A stretch of DNA of 60,404 bases, taken from contig NZ_LSEF01000063.1 of the NCBI RefSeq assembly GCF_001641695.1, forward strand, positions 98,044-158,447. The letters are read 5' to 3'. The notes beneath the pieces are model-generated. The model saw only the letters and a list, made by a program, of their open reading frames with translations. It had not been told where the DNA came from and ran no database searches. A program made the translations under genes and the position numbers. Positions 46,077 through 55,263 of the stretch are shown one piece after another. The number at the start of each line of letters is the position of its first letter. The stretch's first letter is position 1. Origin of the DNA: Bradyrhizobium neotropicale (GTDB lineage Bacteria > Pseudomonadota > Alphaproteobacteria > Rhizobiales > Xanthobacteraceae).

Positions 46077-46193
46077 CCCTCTCCCCTTGTGTGAGACAGG
46101 TGAGGGGTCTCTCTTCGCGAACTCACGTCGCCGTATGGATAGATACCCCTCATCCGGCGCTTCGCGCCACCTTCTCCCACAAGGGGAGAAGGG
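46077..46193. repeat. Palindromic element, CCCTCTCCCCTTGTG family
   Basis: 117 bp whose ends are inverted copies with one mismatch (CCCTCTCCCCTTGTG at the left, CACAAGGGGAGAAGGG at the right), with ACCCCTCA near 46145 matching TGAGGGGT near 46101. It starts 12 bp after the HSL stop. A shorter relative lies at 2938-2961. Confidence 0.8.
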
Positions 46194-46409
46194 AAAGCAG
46201 CGCACCACGCGACGCCAACCCTGCACACAATTCACTAACCCAATTTGTCTCAAATTTTAGCCAATTCGCCAACAACCGTTAGGGTTACTTCATCGATCTC
46301 TAGGCGAATTATTGCCCGCTTTACCACCCGCCTCTAACACGAGGACGGCGGCCAACGCACATCGCTTTTCAGGCCAATAAGTGCGGCCCGCCCCACTCGG
46401 AGGTGGACG
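46194..46409 (+). promoter_or_regulatory. Leader of the methionine operon with paired inverted segments
   Basis: The 216 bp before metY hold two possible RNA stems. One has perfect 8-bp arms AATTCGCC (46263-46270) and GGCGAATT (46303-46310). The other, near 46345-46395, pairs GGCGG with CCGCC and CGCAC with GTGCG around an internal loop, just before the ribosome site GGAGGTGG. Methionine genes of alphaproteobacteria are often led by SAM-binding riboswitches, but I found none of the SAM-II core words here, so the class is open. Confidence 0.4.
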
Positions 46410-47711
46410 ATGCGCAACGAGACGATCGCTATTCACGCCGGCTACGAACCCGAAGCGACCACGCACGCAGTCGCGGTGCCGATCTACCAGACCGCAGCCT
46501 ATGCCTTCGACAGCGCCGATCATGGCGCAGCGCTCTTCAATCTCGAGGCCGAGGGCTTTCGTTACAGCCGCATCGCCAATCCGACGAGCGCCGTGCTGGA
46601 GAAACGCATCAGCCAGCTCGAAGGCGGCGTCGGCGCGCTCGCGGTCGCGACCGGCCAGGCCGCGCTGCATTTCGCTTTCGTCAACGTCGCCGATCACGGC
46701 GGCAACATCGTTTCGGTGCCGCAGCTCTATGGCACCACGCACACCCTGCTCTCCCATATCCTTCCACGCCAGGGCATCACCGGCCGCTTCGCCGAGAGCG
46801 ACAAGCCCGAGGCGATCGAAAAGCTGATCGACGAAAACACCCGCGCGGTGTTCGCCGAGACGATCGGCAATCCCGCCGGCAATGTCTGCGACATCGAGGC
46901 CCTCGCCAGAATCGCGCATGCGCATGGCGTGCCGCTGATCGTCGACAATACGGTCGCGACCCCGATCCTGCTCAAGCCGTTCGACTACGGCGCCGACATC
47001 GCCGTGCATTCGCTGACCAAGTTTCTGGGCGGTCACGGTACTACGCTGGGCGGCGCCATCGTCGATTCCGGAAACTTCCCGTGGGCCAAGCACGCCGATC
47101 GCTTCCCGGCCTACAACAAGCCGGACGCCTCCTATCATGGCCTCGTCTATGCCGAGCGATTCGGCCGGACCGCCTATATCGAGCGCGCGCGCAGCGTCTA
47201 TCAGCGCACCATGGGCTCGGTGCTGTCGCCGTTTAACGCCTTCCTGCTGCTCCAGGGCATCGAGACCGTGGCGCTGCGCATGGAGCGCCACGTCGCGAAT
47301 GCGCGCAAGGTCGCCGAATTCCTGCGCGGCGATCCGCGCGTAGCCTGGATCAACTACACCGGCTTCCCGGACAGCCCCTATTACCCGCTGGTCCAGAAAT
47401 ATCTGAACGGCGACGCCTCCTCGCTGTTCACCTTCGGTATCAAGGGCGGCATGGAAGCCGGCAAGACCTTCTACGATGCGCTGAAGCTGATCACGCGCCT
47501 CGTCAATATCGGTGACGCCAAGTCGCTGGCCTGCCATCCGGCCTCGACCACGCATCGGCAGATGTCGGCCGAGCAGCAGCGCGCCGCCGGCGTGCTGCCG
47601 GAGACGATCCGCCTCTCGATCGGCATCGAGCATTCCGCAGATATCATCGAGGACATCGATCAGGCGCTGGATAAAGCCTGCCCGTCGGCGCGTCTTCAGG
47701 CCGCGGAGTAG
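46410..47711 (+). CDS. metY: O-acetylhomoserine (or O-succinylhomoserine) sulfhydrylase
   Basis: A 433-residue PLP enzyme of the Cys/Met metabolism family that joins an activated homoserine with sulfide to give homocysteine. The PLP lysine is K204 in SLTKFLGGHG; RYSRIANPT and NTVATP are family motifs. Length favours the MetY (acetyl) type over the shorter MetZ. GGAGGTGG precedes the ATG. It is 12 bp upstream of the metA-like gene, which makes the acyl-homoserine, so the two steps are coupled in one operon. Confidence 0.93.
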   Translation: MRNETIAIHAGYEPEATTHAVAVPIYQTAAYAFDSADHGAALFNLEAEGFRYSRIANPTSAVLEKRISQLEGGVGALAVATGQAALHFAFVNVADHGGNIVSVPQLYGTTHTLLSHILPRQGITGRFAESDKPEAIEKLIDENTRAVFAETIGNPAGNVCDIEALARIAHAHGVPLIVDNTVATPILLKPFDYGADIAVHSLTKFLGGHGTTLGGAIVDSGNFPWAKHADRFPAYNKPDASYHGLVYAERFGRTAYIERARSVYQRTMGSVLSPFNAFLLLQGIETVALRMERHVANARKVAEFLRGDPRVAWINYTGFPDSPYYPLVQKYLNGDASSLFTFGIKGGMEAGKTFYDALKLITRLVNIGDAKSLACHPASTTHRQMSAEQQRAAGVLPETIRLSIGIEHSADIIEDIDQALDKACPSARLQAAE

Positions 47712-47723
47712 GCGACGACGCCG

Positions 47724-48725
47724 ATGAGCATCTTGATCGAGAGAGATCAGGGTGTGCCGAGCCCGGCGCTGGTGCCGGCGCAGGAGGATTTCGCGCACGA
47801 GCGCGGCGGCGCCGAGCTCACCATCGGGCTGATCAACAACATGCCCGACCCGGCGCTGAAGGCGACCGAGCGGCAGTTCATGAAGCTGCTGCAGGCCGCG
47901 GCCGGCCCGCGCCGCATCCGCTTCCATTGCTTTTCGCTGCCCTCGGTCAAGCGCTCGCCGGAAGCGAAGTGGCATGTCGAGAGCGAATATTCCGATCTTT
48001 CCGATCTCAAGCGTCAGAGATTCGACGGGCTGATCGTGACCGGCGCCGAGCCGGTTGCGCCCGAGCTCGACCAGGAGCCCTACTGGCGCGATCTCACCGA
48101 GCTGATCGACTGGGCCAAGGTCAACACGCGCTCGGCGATCTGGTCGTGCCTCGCCGCGCATGCGGCGGTGCTGCACCTCGATCGCATCGCGCGGCGGCGG
48201 CTACCCGCCAAGTGTCACGGCATCTTCAACTGCGAGGCGATCGCGAGCGACCCGCTGACGCGAGCGGCGCCCGCGCCGCTCAAGGTTTCGCATTCGCGTC
48301 TCAACGAGGTCGCCGAAAGCGATCTCACCCAGGCCGGCTACCAGGTGCTGACGCGGTCGGCTCAGGCCGGCGTCGACATCTTCGTCCGGCAATATGCCAG
48401 CCGCTTCGTGTTCTTCCAGGGCCATCCCGAATATGACGCCCTGTCGCTGCAGCGCGAATACTTGCGCGATATCGGTCGCTACCTCGCGCGCGAGCGCGAG
48501 AACTATCCGGCCGTGCCGGTGAGCTATTTCGACGCAGCGACGGAGGAGAAACTCGCGCGCTTCGAGAAGAAAGCGCGGCAGCAGTGCCACCCGGCGCTGG
48601 CAAGCGAGTTGCCCGCACTGACTTTGCGCACCGATATTGCAGCCGGAAGCGCCGCGGCGGCGCTGTTCCGGAATTGGCTGAGCTATCTCGCCGCGGATGC
48701 GGAGGCCGCGCTGATTGCGCGCTAG
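47724..48725 (+). CDS. metA: Homoserine O-acyltransferase, MetA family
   Basis: A 333-residue glutamine-amidotransferase-fold acyltransferase. The catalytic triad is C142 (SAIWSCLAAHA), H234 and E236 (FFQGHPEYD), in almost the same places as in E. coli MetA (C142, H235, E237). The donor-specifying stretch after TGA reads EPVAPELD, unlike both the succinyl- and acetyl-type sequences I know, so the acyl donor is uncertain. The metY gene upstream suggests acetyl, while the family name says succinyl. Confidence 0.92.
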   Translation: MSILIERDQGVPSPALVPAQEDFAHERGGAELTIGLINNMPDPALKATERQFMKLLQAAAGPRRIRFHCFSLPSVKRSPEAKWHVESEYSDLSDLKRQRFDGLIVTGAEPVAPELDQEPYWRDLTELIDWAKVNTRSAIWSCLAAHAAVLHLDRIARRRLPAKCHGIFNCEAIASDPLTRAAPAPLKVSHSRLNEVAESDLTQAGYQVLTRSAQAGVDIFVRQYASRFVFFQGHPEYDALSLQREYLRDIGRYLARERENYPAVPVSYFDAATEEKLARFEKKARQQCHPALASELPALTLRTDIAAGSAAAALFRNWLSYLAADAEAALIAR

Positions 48726-48789
48726 GCGAAGACCGCACGTCTTATGTTAGGATTAATCAGGCGTTAACCTTGCCTCGGACGATGGCCAG

Positions 48790-49575
48790 ATGGTTCAGTC
48801 GACGAGGTCGGGGCAAACAGGGAATGCGGTCGTGTGGTCGGCGGTCAACGGACGCGTGAGCAATCGGCTGGCCCGGCATTTTCGCGCGGCGCCGCACCGG
48901 CTGACGACCCATGCCCCGATGGTGAGCTTCACCTTCGATGACGCGCCCGACAGCGCAGCTAGCCTCGGCGCATCGCTCCTGGAAGATCATGGCGGGCGCG
49001 GCACGTTCTACCTCGCCGGCAGCCTGATCGACCGGCCGTCGGACCACTGGCACGCGCTGTCGAACGAAGCCATCGTGCGACTGCACCAGGCCGGACACGA
49101 GATCGCGTGCCATACCTTCTCGCACCTGCCCGCGGTCGATCTCGACGAGACCGCCATGGCGCGCGAGATCGAGCAGAATCGCCGCTACTTCATAGGCGTC
49201 GATCCCGAGATCAAGCTGGAGAATTTCGCTTACCCCTATGGGCTCGCCTCGGTCTGGCGCAAGCCGCAGCTCGCAAGAAACTTCCGCTCCGCGCGCGGCA
49301 TTCTTCCCGGCGTCAACCGCGACGTGATCGACCTCCAGTTCCTGCGCGCCTCGCCCCTGATCGATTGCGAGATCGACAAAGGCGGCCTCGATCGCTATTT
49401 CGACGCGGCACTCGACAGCGGCGGCTGGCTGATCTTCTACGGCCACGATGTCGTCGACCAGCCGAGCCCCTATGGCTGCTCGCCGCCGCTGCTGCGCCAC
49501 GCATTGAAGGCGGCGCAGACGCGCGGCATGCCGATCGTGACGATCGCCGAGGCCCTGCGCCGGATCGGCGCCTAG
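48790..49575 (+). CDS. Polysaccharide deacetylase family protein
   Basis: A 261-residue NodB-fold protein. The catalytic aspartates are in SFTFDDAPDS and the zinc histidines in CHTFSHL (HxxxH). There is no signal peptide, so it probably acts in the cytoplasm or on lipid-linked sugar. It removes acetyl groups from an N-acetyl sugar or similar. Weak ribosome site. It may form a small unit with the upstream metA gene only by chance. Confidence 0.88.
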   Translation: MVQSTRSGQTGNAVVWSAVNGRVSNRLARHFRAAPHRLTTHAPMVSFTFDDAPDSAASLGASLLEDHGGRGTFYLAGSLIDRPSDHWHALSNEAIVRLHQAGHEIACHTFSHLPAVDLDETAMAREIEQNRRYFIGVDPEIKLENFAYPYGLASVWRKPQLARNFRSARGILPGVNRDVIDLQFLRASPLIDCEIDKGGLDRYFDAALDSGGWLIFYGHDVVDQPSPYGCSPPLLRHALKAAQTRGMPIVTIAEALRRIGA

Positions 49576-49663
49576 GCAATTTCTTTTGCCTGCCTGAAGC
49601 CTTGCCATAGATTCGTCGAGGAGATCGATCAGGCAGGCTCGGCCCCGCCTCAAAGGATTTCCC

Positions 49664-50521
49664 ATGACTCTCGATCGTCGTTCCGTGCTGGCCTCGCTGT
49701 GCTGGATGGCCGCAGGCCCCGCGCTTGCCGCAGACGCACCACCTGAGCTCGCAAGCTACGAGCGCGAGAGCGGCGGGCGGATCGGCGTCTATGCCGAAAA
49801 CCTCGCCACCGGCGCCAAGCTCGCCTGGCGCGCCGACGAGCGCTTTGTCATGTGCTCGACCTTCAAGGCCTCGCTCGCGGCTTGCGTGCTGGCGCGGGTC
49901 GATCGCGGCGAGGAGCAGCTCAGCGCCACGATCCCCTACAGCCAGGCCGACCTGCTCGAGTACGCGCCGGTCGCCCGGCAGAATCTCGCAGCCGGCACCA
50001 TGTCGGTTGCCGACATGTGCAAGGCGATCGTCGAGCTCAGCGACAACACCTGCGCTAATCTATTGCTGGCGCGGGTCGGCGGGCCCGCCGCGCTCACCGC
50101 ATTCTGGCGCACGATCGGCGACACCACCTCACGGCTCGACCACAACGAGCCCGAGCTCAACCGCTCCCCGCCCGGCGATCCCCATGACACCACCACGCCC
50201 GCCGCGATGGCGGGCAATCTGCGCCGGCTGGTGCTGGGCGAAAGCCTGTCACCGGCATCGCGCGGCCAGCTCACCGACTGGATGGTGAACTGCAAAACCG
50301 GCGCCAACCGGCTGCGTGACGGGCTGCCCGGGACGTGGAAGATCGGCGACAAGACCGGGAACAACGGCAAGGACGCATCGGGCGACCTCGCGCTTGTCTG
50401 GCCGAGCCCAGACAAGCCGCTCGTGATCGCGGCCTACACCCAGGGCGGCACGCCGTCTCCCGCACAGATCGAGGCGGTTTTCGCGCGCACCGGACGGATC
50501 GTTGCCGAGCGGCTGGCCTGA
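49664..50521 (+). CDS. Class A beta-lactamase
   Basis: A 285-residue serine beta-lactamase. S65-T-F-K68, S126-D-N128, E162 in NEPELN and K230-T-G232 are the four class A motifs. The N-terminus (DRRSVLASL, then a hydrophobic run ending ALAADA) looks like a Tat signal. The position next to the serine is a cysteine (C64), but no partner cysteine follows KTG (it reads KTGNNG), so the disulfide of class A carbapenemases is not indicated. Intrinsic penicillinase/cephalosporinase activity is likely. No mobile element is near, so it is probably a chromosomal gene. Confidence 0.93.
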   Translation: MTLDRRSVLASLCWMAAGPALAADAPPELASYERESGGRIGVYAENLATGAKLAWRADERFVMCSTFKASLAACVLARVDRGEEQLSATIPYSQADLLEYAPVARQNLAAGTMSVADMCKAIVELSDNTCANLLLARVGGPAALTAFWRTIGDTTSRLDHNEPELNRSPPGDPHDTTTPAAMAGNLRRLVLGESLSPASRGQLTDWMVNCKTGANRLRDGLPGTWKIGDKTGNNGKDASGDLALVWPSPDKPLVIAAYTQGGTPSPAQIEAVFARTGRIVAERLA

Positions 50522-50566
50522 TCCCAGCGCATTGACCCCGCGGCCGCTTCCGGGCGAAGACAGGCC

Positions 50567-52177
50567 ATGATCGCAGCGCAGTTTCAGACCTTTCTCATCC
50601 TGCTCGCCGTGCTGGCGGGCACGGCACTCGCCGCACGCCGTTTCAACATCGCGCCGGCCATTCTCCTGATGCTGGCCGGCGTCGGCCTTGCCTTCGTGCC
50701 CGGTATGCCGCCGGTCGAGCTGCCACCGGAACTGGTGCTCTTGATGGTGCTGCCGCCGCTGATCTATTCGGCGAGCGTCGCGATGAGCTGGCGCGAGTTC
50801 AAAAAGAATCTTCGCCCGATCGTGCTGCTCGCGGTGGGCGCGGTGATCTTCACCGCGGCAATGGTGGCAACCGCCACCCACTACCTGATCGGCCTGCCAT
50901 GGACCATCGGCTTCCTGCTCGGCGCCATCGTCGCGCCGCCCGACGTGGTAGCGCCGCTCGCGATCGCGCGCCGGCTGAACATGCCGCGCCGAATCCTGGT
51001 CGTGCTCGAGGGTGAAGGGCTCGCCAACGACGCCACCGCACTGATCCTCTATCGCTTCGCGCTCGCCGCGATCATGGTCGGGCATTTTTCGCTGCCGCTC
51101 GCGGCCGGCGAGTTTTCTCTCATCGTCGCCGGCGAGATCGCCTTCGGCATCGGTGTCGGCTGGCTCTCCCTGCGTTTCCGCAAGTGGTCCAGAGACCCAC
51201 AGGTCGAGCTCACGCTGTCGCTGATCACGCCTTATGTCTCCTACTGGCTGCCCGAACACGTCGGCGGCTCCGGCGTGATCGCTACGGTGGCCTGCGGCCT
51301 GTATGTGAGCTGGAACGGCCCGCTGCTGATCTCCTCGACGACGCGTCTGCAAGGCATATTCTTCTGGGATCTCATCATCTATCTGATCGAGGGCGTTCTG
51401 TTCCTGCTCACCGGCTTCCAGATGCGCGCACTCTATGAGAAGTCGAAGGCATTCCCGCTCGACGAGATCATGATCGCGACCGCCGTGGTCGTTGTGATCG
51501 TCGTCATCGCGCGCTTTGCCTGGCTCTTTCCCGCGACCTATCTGCCGCGGATCCTGAGCCGGTCGCTGCGCGCGAGCGATCCGTCGCCACCCTGGCAATG
51601 GGCGTTCACCCTCGCCTTCACCGGCGTGCGCGGCGCGGTCTCGCTCGCGGCGGCGCTGGCGCTGCCGTTCACGCTGCCGGGCGGCGAGGCCTTTCCGTTC
51701 CGCGATCTGATCCTGTTCGTCGCCTTTGGCGTCATCTTCATCACGCTGGTCGGCATCGGCCTCGGGCTGCCCACGGTGGTGCGATGGCTCGGCATCGCCG
51801 ATGCCGGACGCAGCGAGCACATCGCCGAGCACGAGGCCGAGATAGCGGCACGGCGCCAGGCGCTCGATGCCGCCCTGCAATCGCTGGACACGCTGACGGC
51901 GGAGAAGGAGGTGTCGGAGGAAGTGATGCGGCTCCTGCGCGCGCGCCACGAGATCCGCGTCAATCAGCTCCCGGACTCGCTCGATCCCGCCCACCACGAT
52001 GTCTCCGCGGCCGGCACCGCACTGACCCGCGAGTTGATCGTCGCCGAGCGCAAGTTCATCCACGACCTCCTGCGCGACGGCCAGATCACCGACGAGACAC
52101 GCCGCCGGATCGAGCGCGATCTCGACCTGGAGGAGGCGAGCCTGGCGAACAGGGAGTATCGGGGGGCGCCGCTGTAG
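50567..52177 (+). CDS. Na+/H+ antiporter, CPA1 family
   Basis: A 536-residue inner-membrane cation/proton exchanger. About 12 helices cover residues 1-405; the ion-site segment is GAIVAPPDVVAPLAIA, followed by VVLEGEGLANDATALILYRFA. The last 130 residues are a soluble, charged regulatory tail. It follows the beta-lactamase by 45 bp and may be co-transcribed. It maintains pH and sodium balance. Confidence 0.92.
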   Translation: MIAAQFQTFLILLAVLAGTALAARRFNIAPAILLMLAGVGLAFVPGMPPVELPPELVLLMVLPPLIYSASVAMSWREFKKNLRPIVLLAVGAVIFTAAMVATATHYLIGLPWTIGFLLGAIVAPPDVVAPLAIARRLNMPRRILVVLEGEGLANDATALILYRFALAAIMVGHFSLPLAAGEFSLIVAGEIAFGIGVGWLSLRFRKWSRDPQVELTLSLITPYVSYWLPEHVGGSGVIATVACGLYVSWNGPLLISSTTRLQGIFFWDLIIYLIEGVLFLLTGFQMRALYEKSKAFPLDEIMIATAVVVVIVVIARFAWLFPATYLPRILSRSLRASDPSPPWQWAFTLAFTGVRGAVSLAAALALPFTLPGGEAFPFRDLILFVAFGVIFITLVGIGLGLPTVVRWLGIADAGRSEHIAEHEAEIAARRQALDAALQSLDTLTAEKEVSEEVMRLLRARHEIRVNQLPDSLDPAHHDVSAAGTALTRELIVAERKFIHDLLRDGQITDETRRRIERDLDLEEASLANREYRGAPL

Positions 52178-52217
52178 GCAAGGGCGATGGCGGTGAGGAT
52201 GACCGACACTGTTACCC

Positions 52218-52297
52218 CGTCATTGCGAGCGCAGCGATGCAATCCAGACTGCCACCGCGGCAAGTTTCTGGATTGCTTCGCTGCGCTCGCAATGACG
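52218..52297. repeat. Palindromic element, CGTCATTGCGAG family, copy 5
   Basis: 80 bp with inverted ends, one difference in the left arm (GCAGCGATGCAATCCAG against CTGGATTGCTTCGCTGC). It lies between the convergent antiporter and amidase genes. Confidence 0.88.
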
Positions 52298-52313
52298 ATG
52301 GTTGAGCCGCCGC

Positions 52314-53123
52314 CTACCGCTTCTCGCAGAACTCCCCCATCGCCGCTGCCACGGCTGCCGCGATCAGCTCCTGCCGCTCGGGCGAGTTCATCGCCATCTC
52401 CTCGTCGCGGTTGATGATGGAGCCGGCCTCGAGCAGCACCGCGGCGCTTCGGGTCTGGGCGAGCACGATGAGGGCGTCATAGCGGTAGACGCCGACGTCC
52501 TTGTCGAGCAGTTGGCGGCGATAGCGTCCCATCACCGGCAGGCTGTATTGGCTCGCATATTGCAAACCACGGCTCTTCAGCTCCTTGCCCACAAGTCGGG
52601 CGAACGCCAGGCTGGCGGCAAACCTCGGATTGCGCTCCGAGACGAACACTGAATGGCCACTGAAGCGATCGCTGAACCAGCTCCTGGCGCCTTCGAACTC
52701 CCACTCTTCGAGCAGCTTGTCCGGCACCGAGTCGTGATGGATCGACAGGACGAGATCGGCATGCGCGGCGTTCGCCGCGGCAACCCGCTTGAACAGGCTC
52801 GCTTTCGCCTTGCCATCCGTGACGAGGACCCGGGTCGCGGCAAACCCCTCGGACTTCAATCTCTCACCGATCAGATTCGCCAAATGGAAGTTGAAGCCGA
52901 ATTCGGTATCGTTGCGCGCGCTGGTCGCACCGAACGACTCCGGCGTATGTCCGACATCCAGGATGATCCGGAATTTGCGCGGCTCGCATTTCTCCGGCGC
53001 TGGCGCCTTTGGCCTGGCTTTGGTGACCTTCCGCGCATGCGCGGCGTAGCCGCGGTCGGTCGGCGAGAACACCAGCGCGACGAGCAGAACGACGATGGCT
53101 GCGACGATGCCCCGCAACGACAA
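52314..53123 (-). CDS. N-acetylmuramoyl-L-alanine amidase (Amidase_3)
   Basis: A 269-residue exported peptidoglycan amidase that cuts between the sugar and the stem peptide. A signal or membrane anchor covers residues 4-22. The zinc ligands include the histidine of LDVGHTPES and the second histidine of LSIHHDS; the catalytic glutamate is in LLEAGSI. The start appears to be a TTG at 53123, or the TTG six bases further in, with AGGA just upstream; the gene begins four bases after the Rieske stop, so the two are probably coupled. Confidence 0.88.
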   Translation of the reverse strand: MSLRGIVAAIVVLLVALVFSPTDRGYAAHARKVTKARPKAPAPEKCEPRKFRIILDVGHTPESFGATSARNDTEFGFNFHLANLIGERLKSEGFAATRVLVTDGKAKASLFKRVAAANAAHADLVLSIHHDSVPDKLLEEWEFEGARSWFSDRFSGHSVFVSERNPRFAASLAFARLVGKELKSRGLQYASQYSLPVMGRYRRQLLDKDVGVYRYDALIVLAQTRSAAVLLEAGSIINRDEEMAMNSPERQELIAAAVAAAMGEFCEKR

Positions 53124-53126
53124 GTC

Positions 53127-54464
53127 CTACTCCGCCGCTGCTATCCGCGGCCGGCCGACGAAACCCGCGATATCGCCAAAGCGTTCCAGCATCACCGCAG
53201 GCAGGTCCTTGGCCTTGCTGGTGACGCAGGCGCCGGACCGCACCGCGTAGCGATCCTGATGCGCGACCTGCGGCGGCGCCTCGCCCTGCTGCAGCGCGCG
53301 CGCCAGATCCATCACGGTCTTGCGGAAATGCATGATGCCGAGATCGGTCGGGCCGAGATGCTCGCGCGTGCGATCGGCGATCGGGCCCTGGCTGTCCTGC
53401 ACGGCGGCGTCCTGCTCGGACACGCCCTTGATGCCGGTGTAGCTTTTGGTCTTCTGGAGCCTGCGGTCGATCAGATAGTCGTTGCCCTTGTGACGCAGCG
53501 GCACGTAATTGTCGTCGACCTCCGCAATCACGCCATTGCCCCGGTCATAGGCCTCGCGTTCGGCTTGCGTCAGCGGCCGCTCCGGATTCCAGGCATAGGT
53601 GTAGATCCAGCAATTGGTATCTGTCACCGGCACGAAGGTCTGGCCAAAGATGTTTTCGCCCGGCATCGCGCTCGGCGCGTAGGCGTGGAACGGCATCAAG
53701 AACTGCGCGATGCGCCAGTAGATATTGTCGCCGCCGGTGAGCCGACCGCCGGCAATCGTCAACCCGGCATCGTGCGGACTGACCTTTATCACCGGGCGCG
53801 GATCCTCTGCGATCCAGCGCATGTGGTCGGTGTTCATGCGCACAAGTGGATTCACAAAGTGCTTCTTGATGTCCAAGATCTCGTCCTCCTCCTTGTCGAA
53901 GGAGAGATGCGCGAAGGTGAAATGCGCGGTGTCGATCGAACCCTCCAGCGCCTGCACCCAGTTGCAGTCCTGCCATTTCTTGCTGACGTAGCGGTGGGAG
54001 GCCGGCAGCAGCGCCATTTCGAGGTCAGGCAGCTCGGACATGACCTCCAAGGGACCCATATAGGCCCAGATCATCTCACCCCATTCGCGCACCGGATAGG
54101 ATTTGATGCGGATGAGGTCCTTGGCGCTGAGATCGGGATAGGAGGTCGGCATGTCGACGCAGCGACCGTCCGTGTCGAACTTCCAGCCGTGATAGACGCA
54201 GCGGATGCCGCATTCCTCGTTGCGCCCGAGCCAGAGATTGGCGCCGCGATGCGGGCAGTACTGGTCGATGACGCCGACGACGCCGCGCGAGTCACGGAAG
54301 GCGAGCAGCTCCTCGCCGAGAACGATGATCTTTTTCGGCTCGCCGTCGGGCTCGGGGAGCTCCTCGGACAGCAGGACGGGAATCCAGAAGCGTCGCAAGA
54401 GTTCGCCCATGCCCGTTCCGGCACCCGACTCGGTCAGGAATGTGTTGTCCTCGGCGCGGAGCAT
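53127..54464 (-). CDS. Aromatic ring-hydroxylating dioxygenase, Rieske alpha subunit
   Basis: A 445-residue Rieske non-heme iron oxygenase of the phthalate-dioxygenase-like group. The [2Fe-2S] site is CPHRGANLWLG followed by CVYHGW (C-x-H, 17 residues, C-x2-H). The mononuclear iron site includes DTAHFTFAH. It needs a separate reductase, which is not encoded nearby. Substrate unknown: a phenolic or aromatic acid is typical of the group. Unexpectedly, the next gene on the transcript is a cell-wall amidase. Confidence 0.92.
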   Translation of the reverse strand: MLRAEDNTFLTESGAGTGMGELLRRFWIPVLLSEELPEPDGEPKKIIVLGEELLAFRDSRGVVGVIDQYCPHRGANLWLGRNEECGIRCVYHGWKFDTDGRCVDMPTSYPDLSAKDLIRIKSYPVREWGEMIWAYMGPLEVMSELPDLEMALLPASHRYVSKKWQDCNWVQALEGSIDTAHFTFAHLSFDKEEDEILDIKKHFVNPLVRMNTDHMRWIAEDPRPVIKVSPHDAGLTIAGGRLTGGDNIYWRIAQFLMPFHAYAPSAMPGENIFGQTFVPVTDTNCWIYTYAWNPERPLTQAEREAYDRGNGVIAEVDDNYVPLRHKGNDYLIDRRLQKTKSYTGIKGVSEQDAAVQDSQGPIADRTREHLGPTDLGIMHFRKTVMDLARALQQGEAPPQVAHQDRYAVRSGACVTSKAKDLPAVMLERFGDIAGFVGRPRIAAAE

Positions 54465-54632
54465 AGCGAATCCTCCGGGATTGTTTTTGATTTTCCCGGA
54501 GCTTGGCGTAGCGGATGCGAGACGTCAATGGATTGCCGGCGCGGCCCGCCGCCCGCCTGACCCGGATTTGTGCGCGATTTCTGCGCCAACCGCACTCGCT
54601 CAAGAGGGTTCAGAGCAAGCCAATCCTCCAGC

Positions 54633-55226
54633 TCACGGCTTCACGTAGGTCCATCCCTTTTCCTGCAGCTCGATCACGCGCACGACGCCCGATTTCACGA
54701 CCTCGGCCTGCTTGATGATCGGTATGGGCTTGTTCTCGGCTTTCTGCATCTTCTCCTGGGTGTTGCCGCAGGCCTTGAACGACACTTCGGGCGCGCTGAG
54801 GGCCATCTCCTCGATGCGAGCCTTCACCGGCGAGGTATCGTCGCGGAGCATGTGCAGGCCCGGGCCGAACGTGACCACCTCGATCTTCACCTTTTCGCCA
54901 AGGCCTTTGTAGTATTCGGCCACGTTCGTCGCGTTGTTGAGCGAGAGATTCATGGCGGCAGGATCGTTGGTGTTCACCTGCAGGATCAGACGATGCTCCT
55001 TCTCCTTCGGCGCCGCCGGACTGTGCATGCGCGCAAATGCAGCACGCTTGCGTATCTCGGCCGCGGCTCGCGGCTTTTCGGCTTTCCGAACCTCGCCCGC
55101 CCGGTAAGTCGCGGGCTGCTCGTTCGCCGTCCAGTATTTATGCTGCGCCACCGTGCATGACGTGGACGCCAGAAAAGCGACGGCACCCATCGCAATCAAT
55201 TTCGTAACAGATCCAAAACTACACAT
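54633..55226 (-). CDS. Exported DsrE family protein
   Basis: A 197-residue protein with a signal peptide or lipoprotein signal (residues 1-24, TSCTVAQ). The DsrE-like fold covers about 85-197, with LILQVNTND and a conserved-looking cysteine in FKACGNTQE. DsrE proteins handle sulfur or act as small-molecule adaptors; exported members are of unknown function. GGAGA precedes the ATG at 55226. It is the last gene of the four-gene minus-strand group 54633-59064. Confidence 0.86.
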   Translation of the reverse strand: MCSFGSVTKLIAMGAVAFLASTSCTVAQHKYWTANEQPATYRAGEVRKAEKPRAAAEIRKRAAFARMHSPAAPKEKEHRLILQVNTNDPAAMNLSLNNATNVAEYYKGLGEKVKIEVVTFGPGLHMLRDDTSPVKARIEEMALSAPEVSFKACGNTQEKMQKAENKPIPIIKQAEVVKSGVVRVIELQEKGWTYVKP

Positions 55227-55263
55227 TGCACTTCTCCATTCCTGAAAAATAAGAACACCATTC

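Noticed and set aside
46194..46409. SAM-II riboswitch
   Set aside because: The conserved core words of SAM-II (such as the GCTAAA segment before the ribosome site) are not present; only general stems are seen.
46290..48176. A 628-residue minus-strand frame
   Set aside because: Shadow of metY and metA, with no recognisable motif.
49664..50521. Acquired resistance gene
   Set aside because: No mobile element, integron or composition change is seen around the beta-lactamase; it appears chromosomal.
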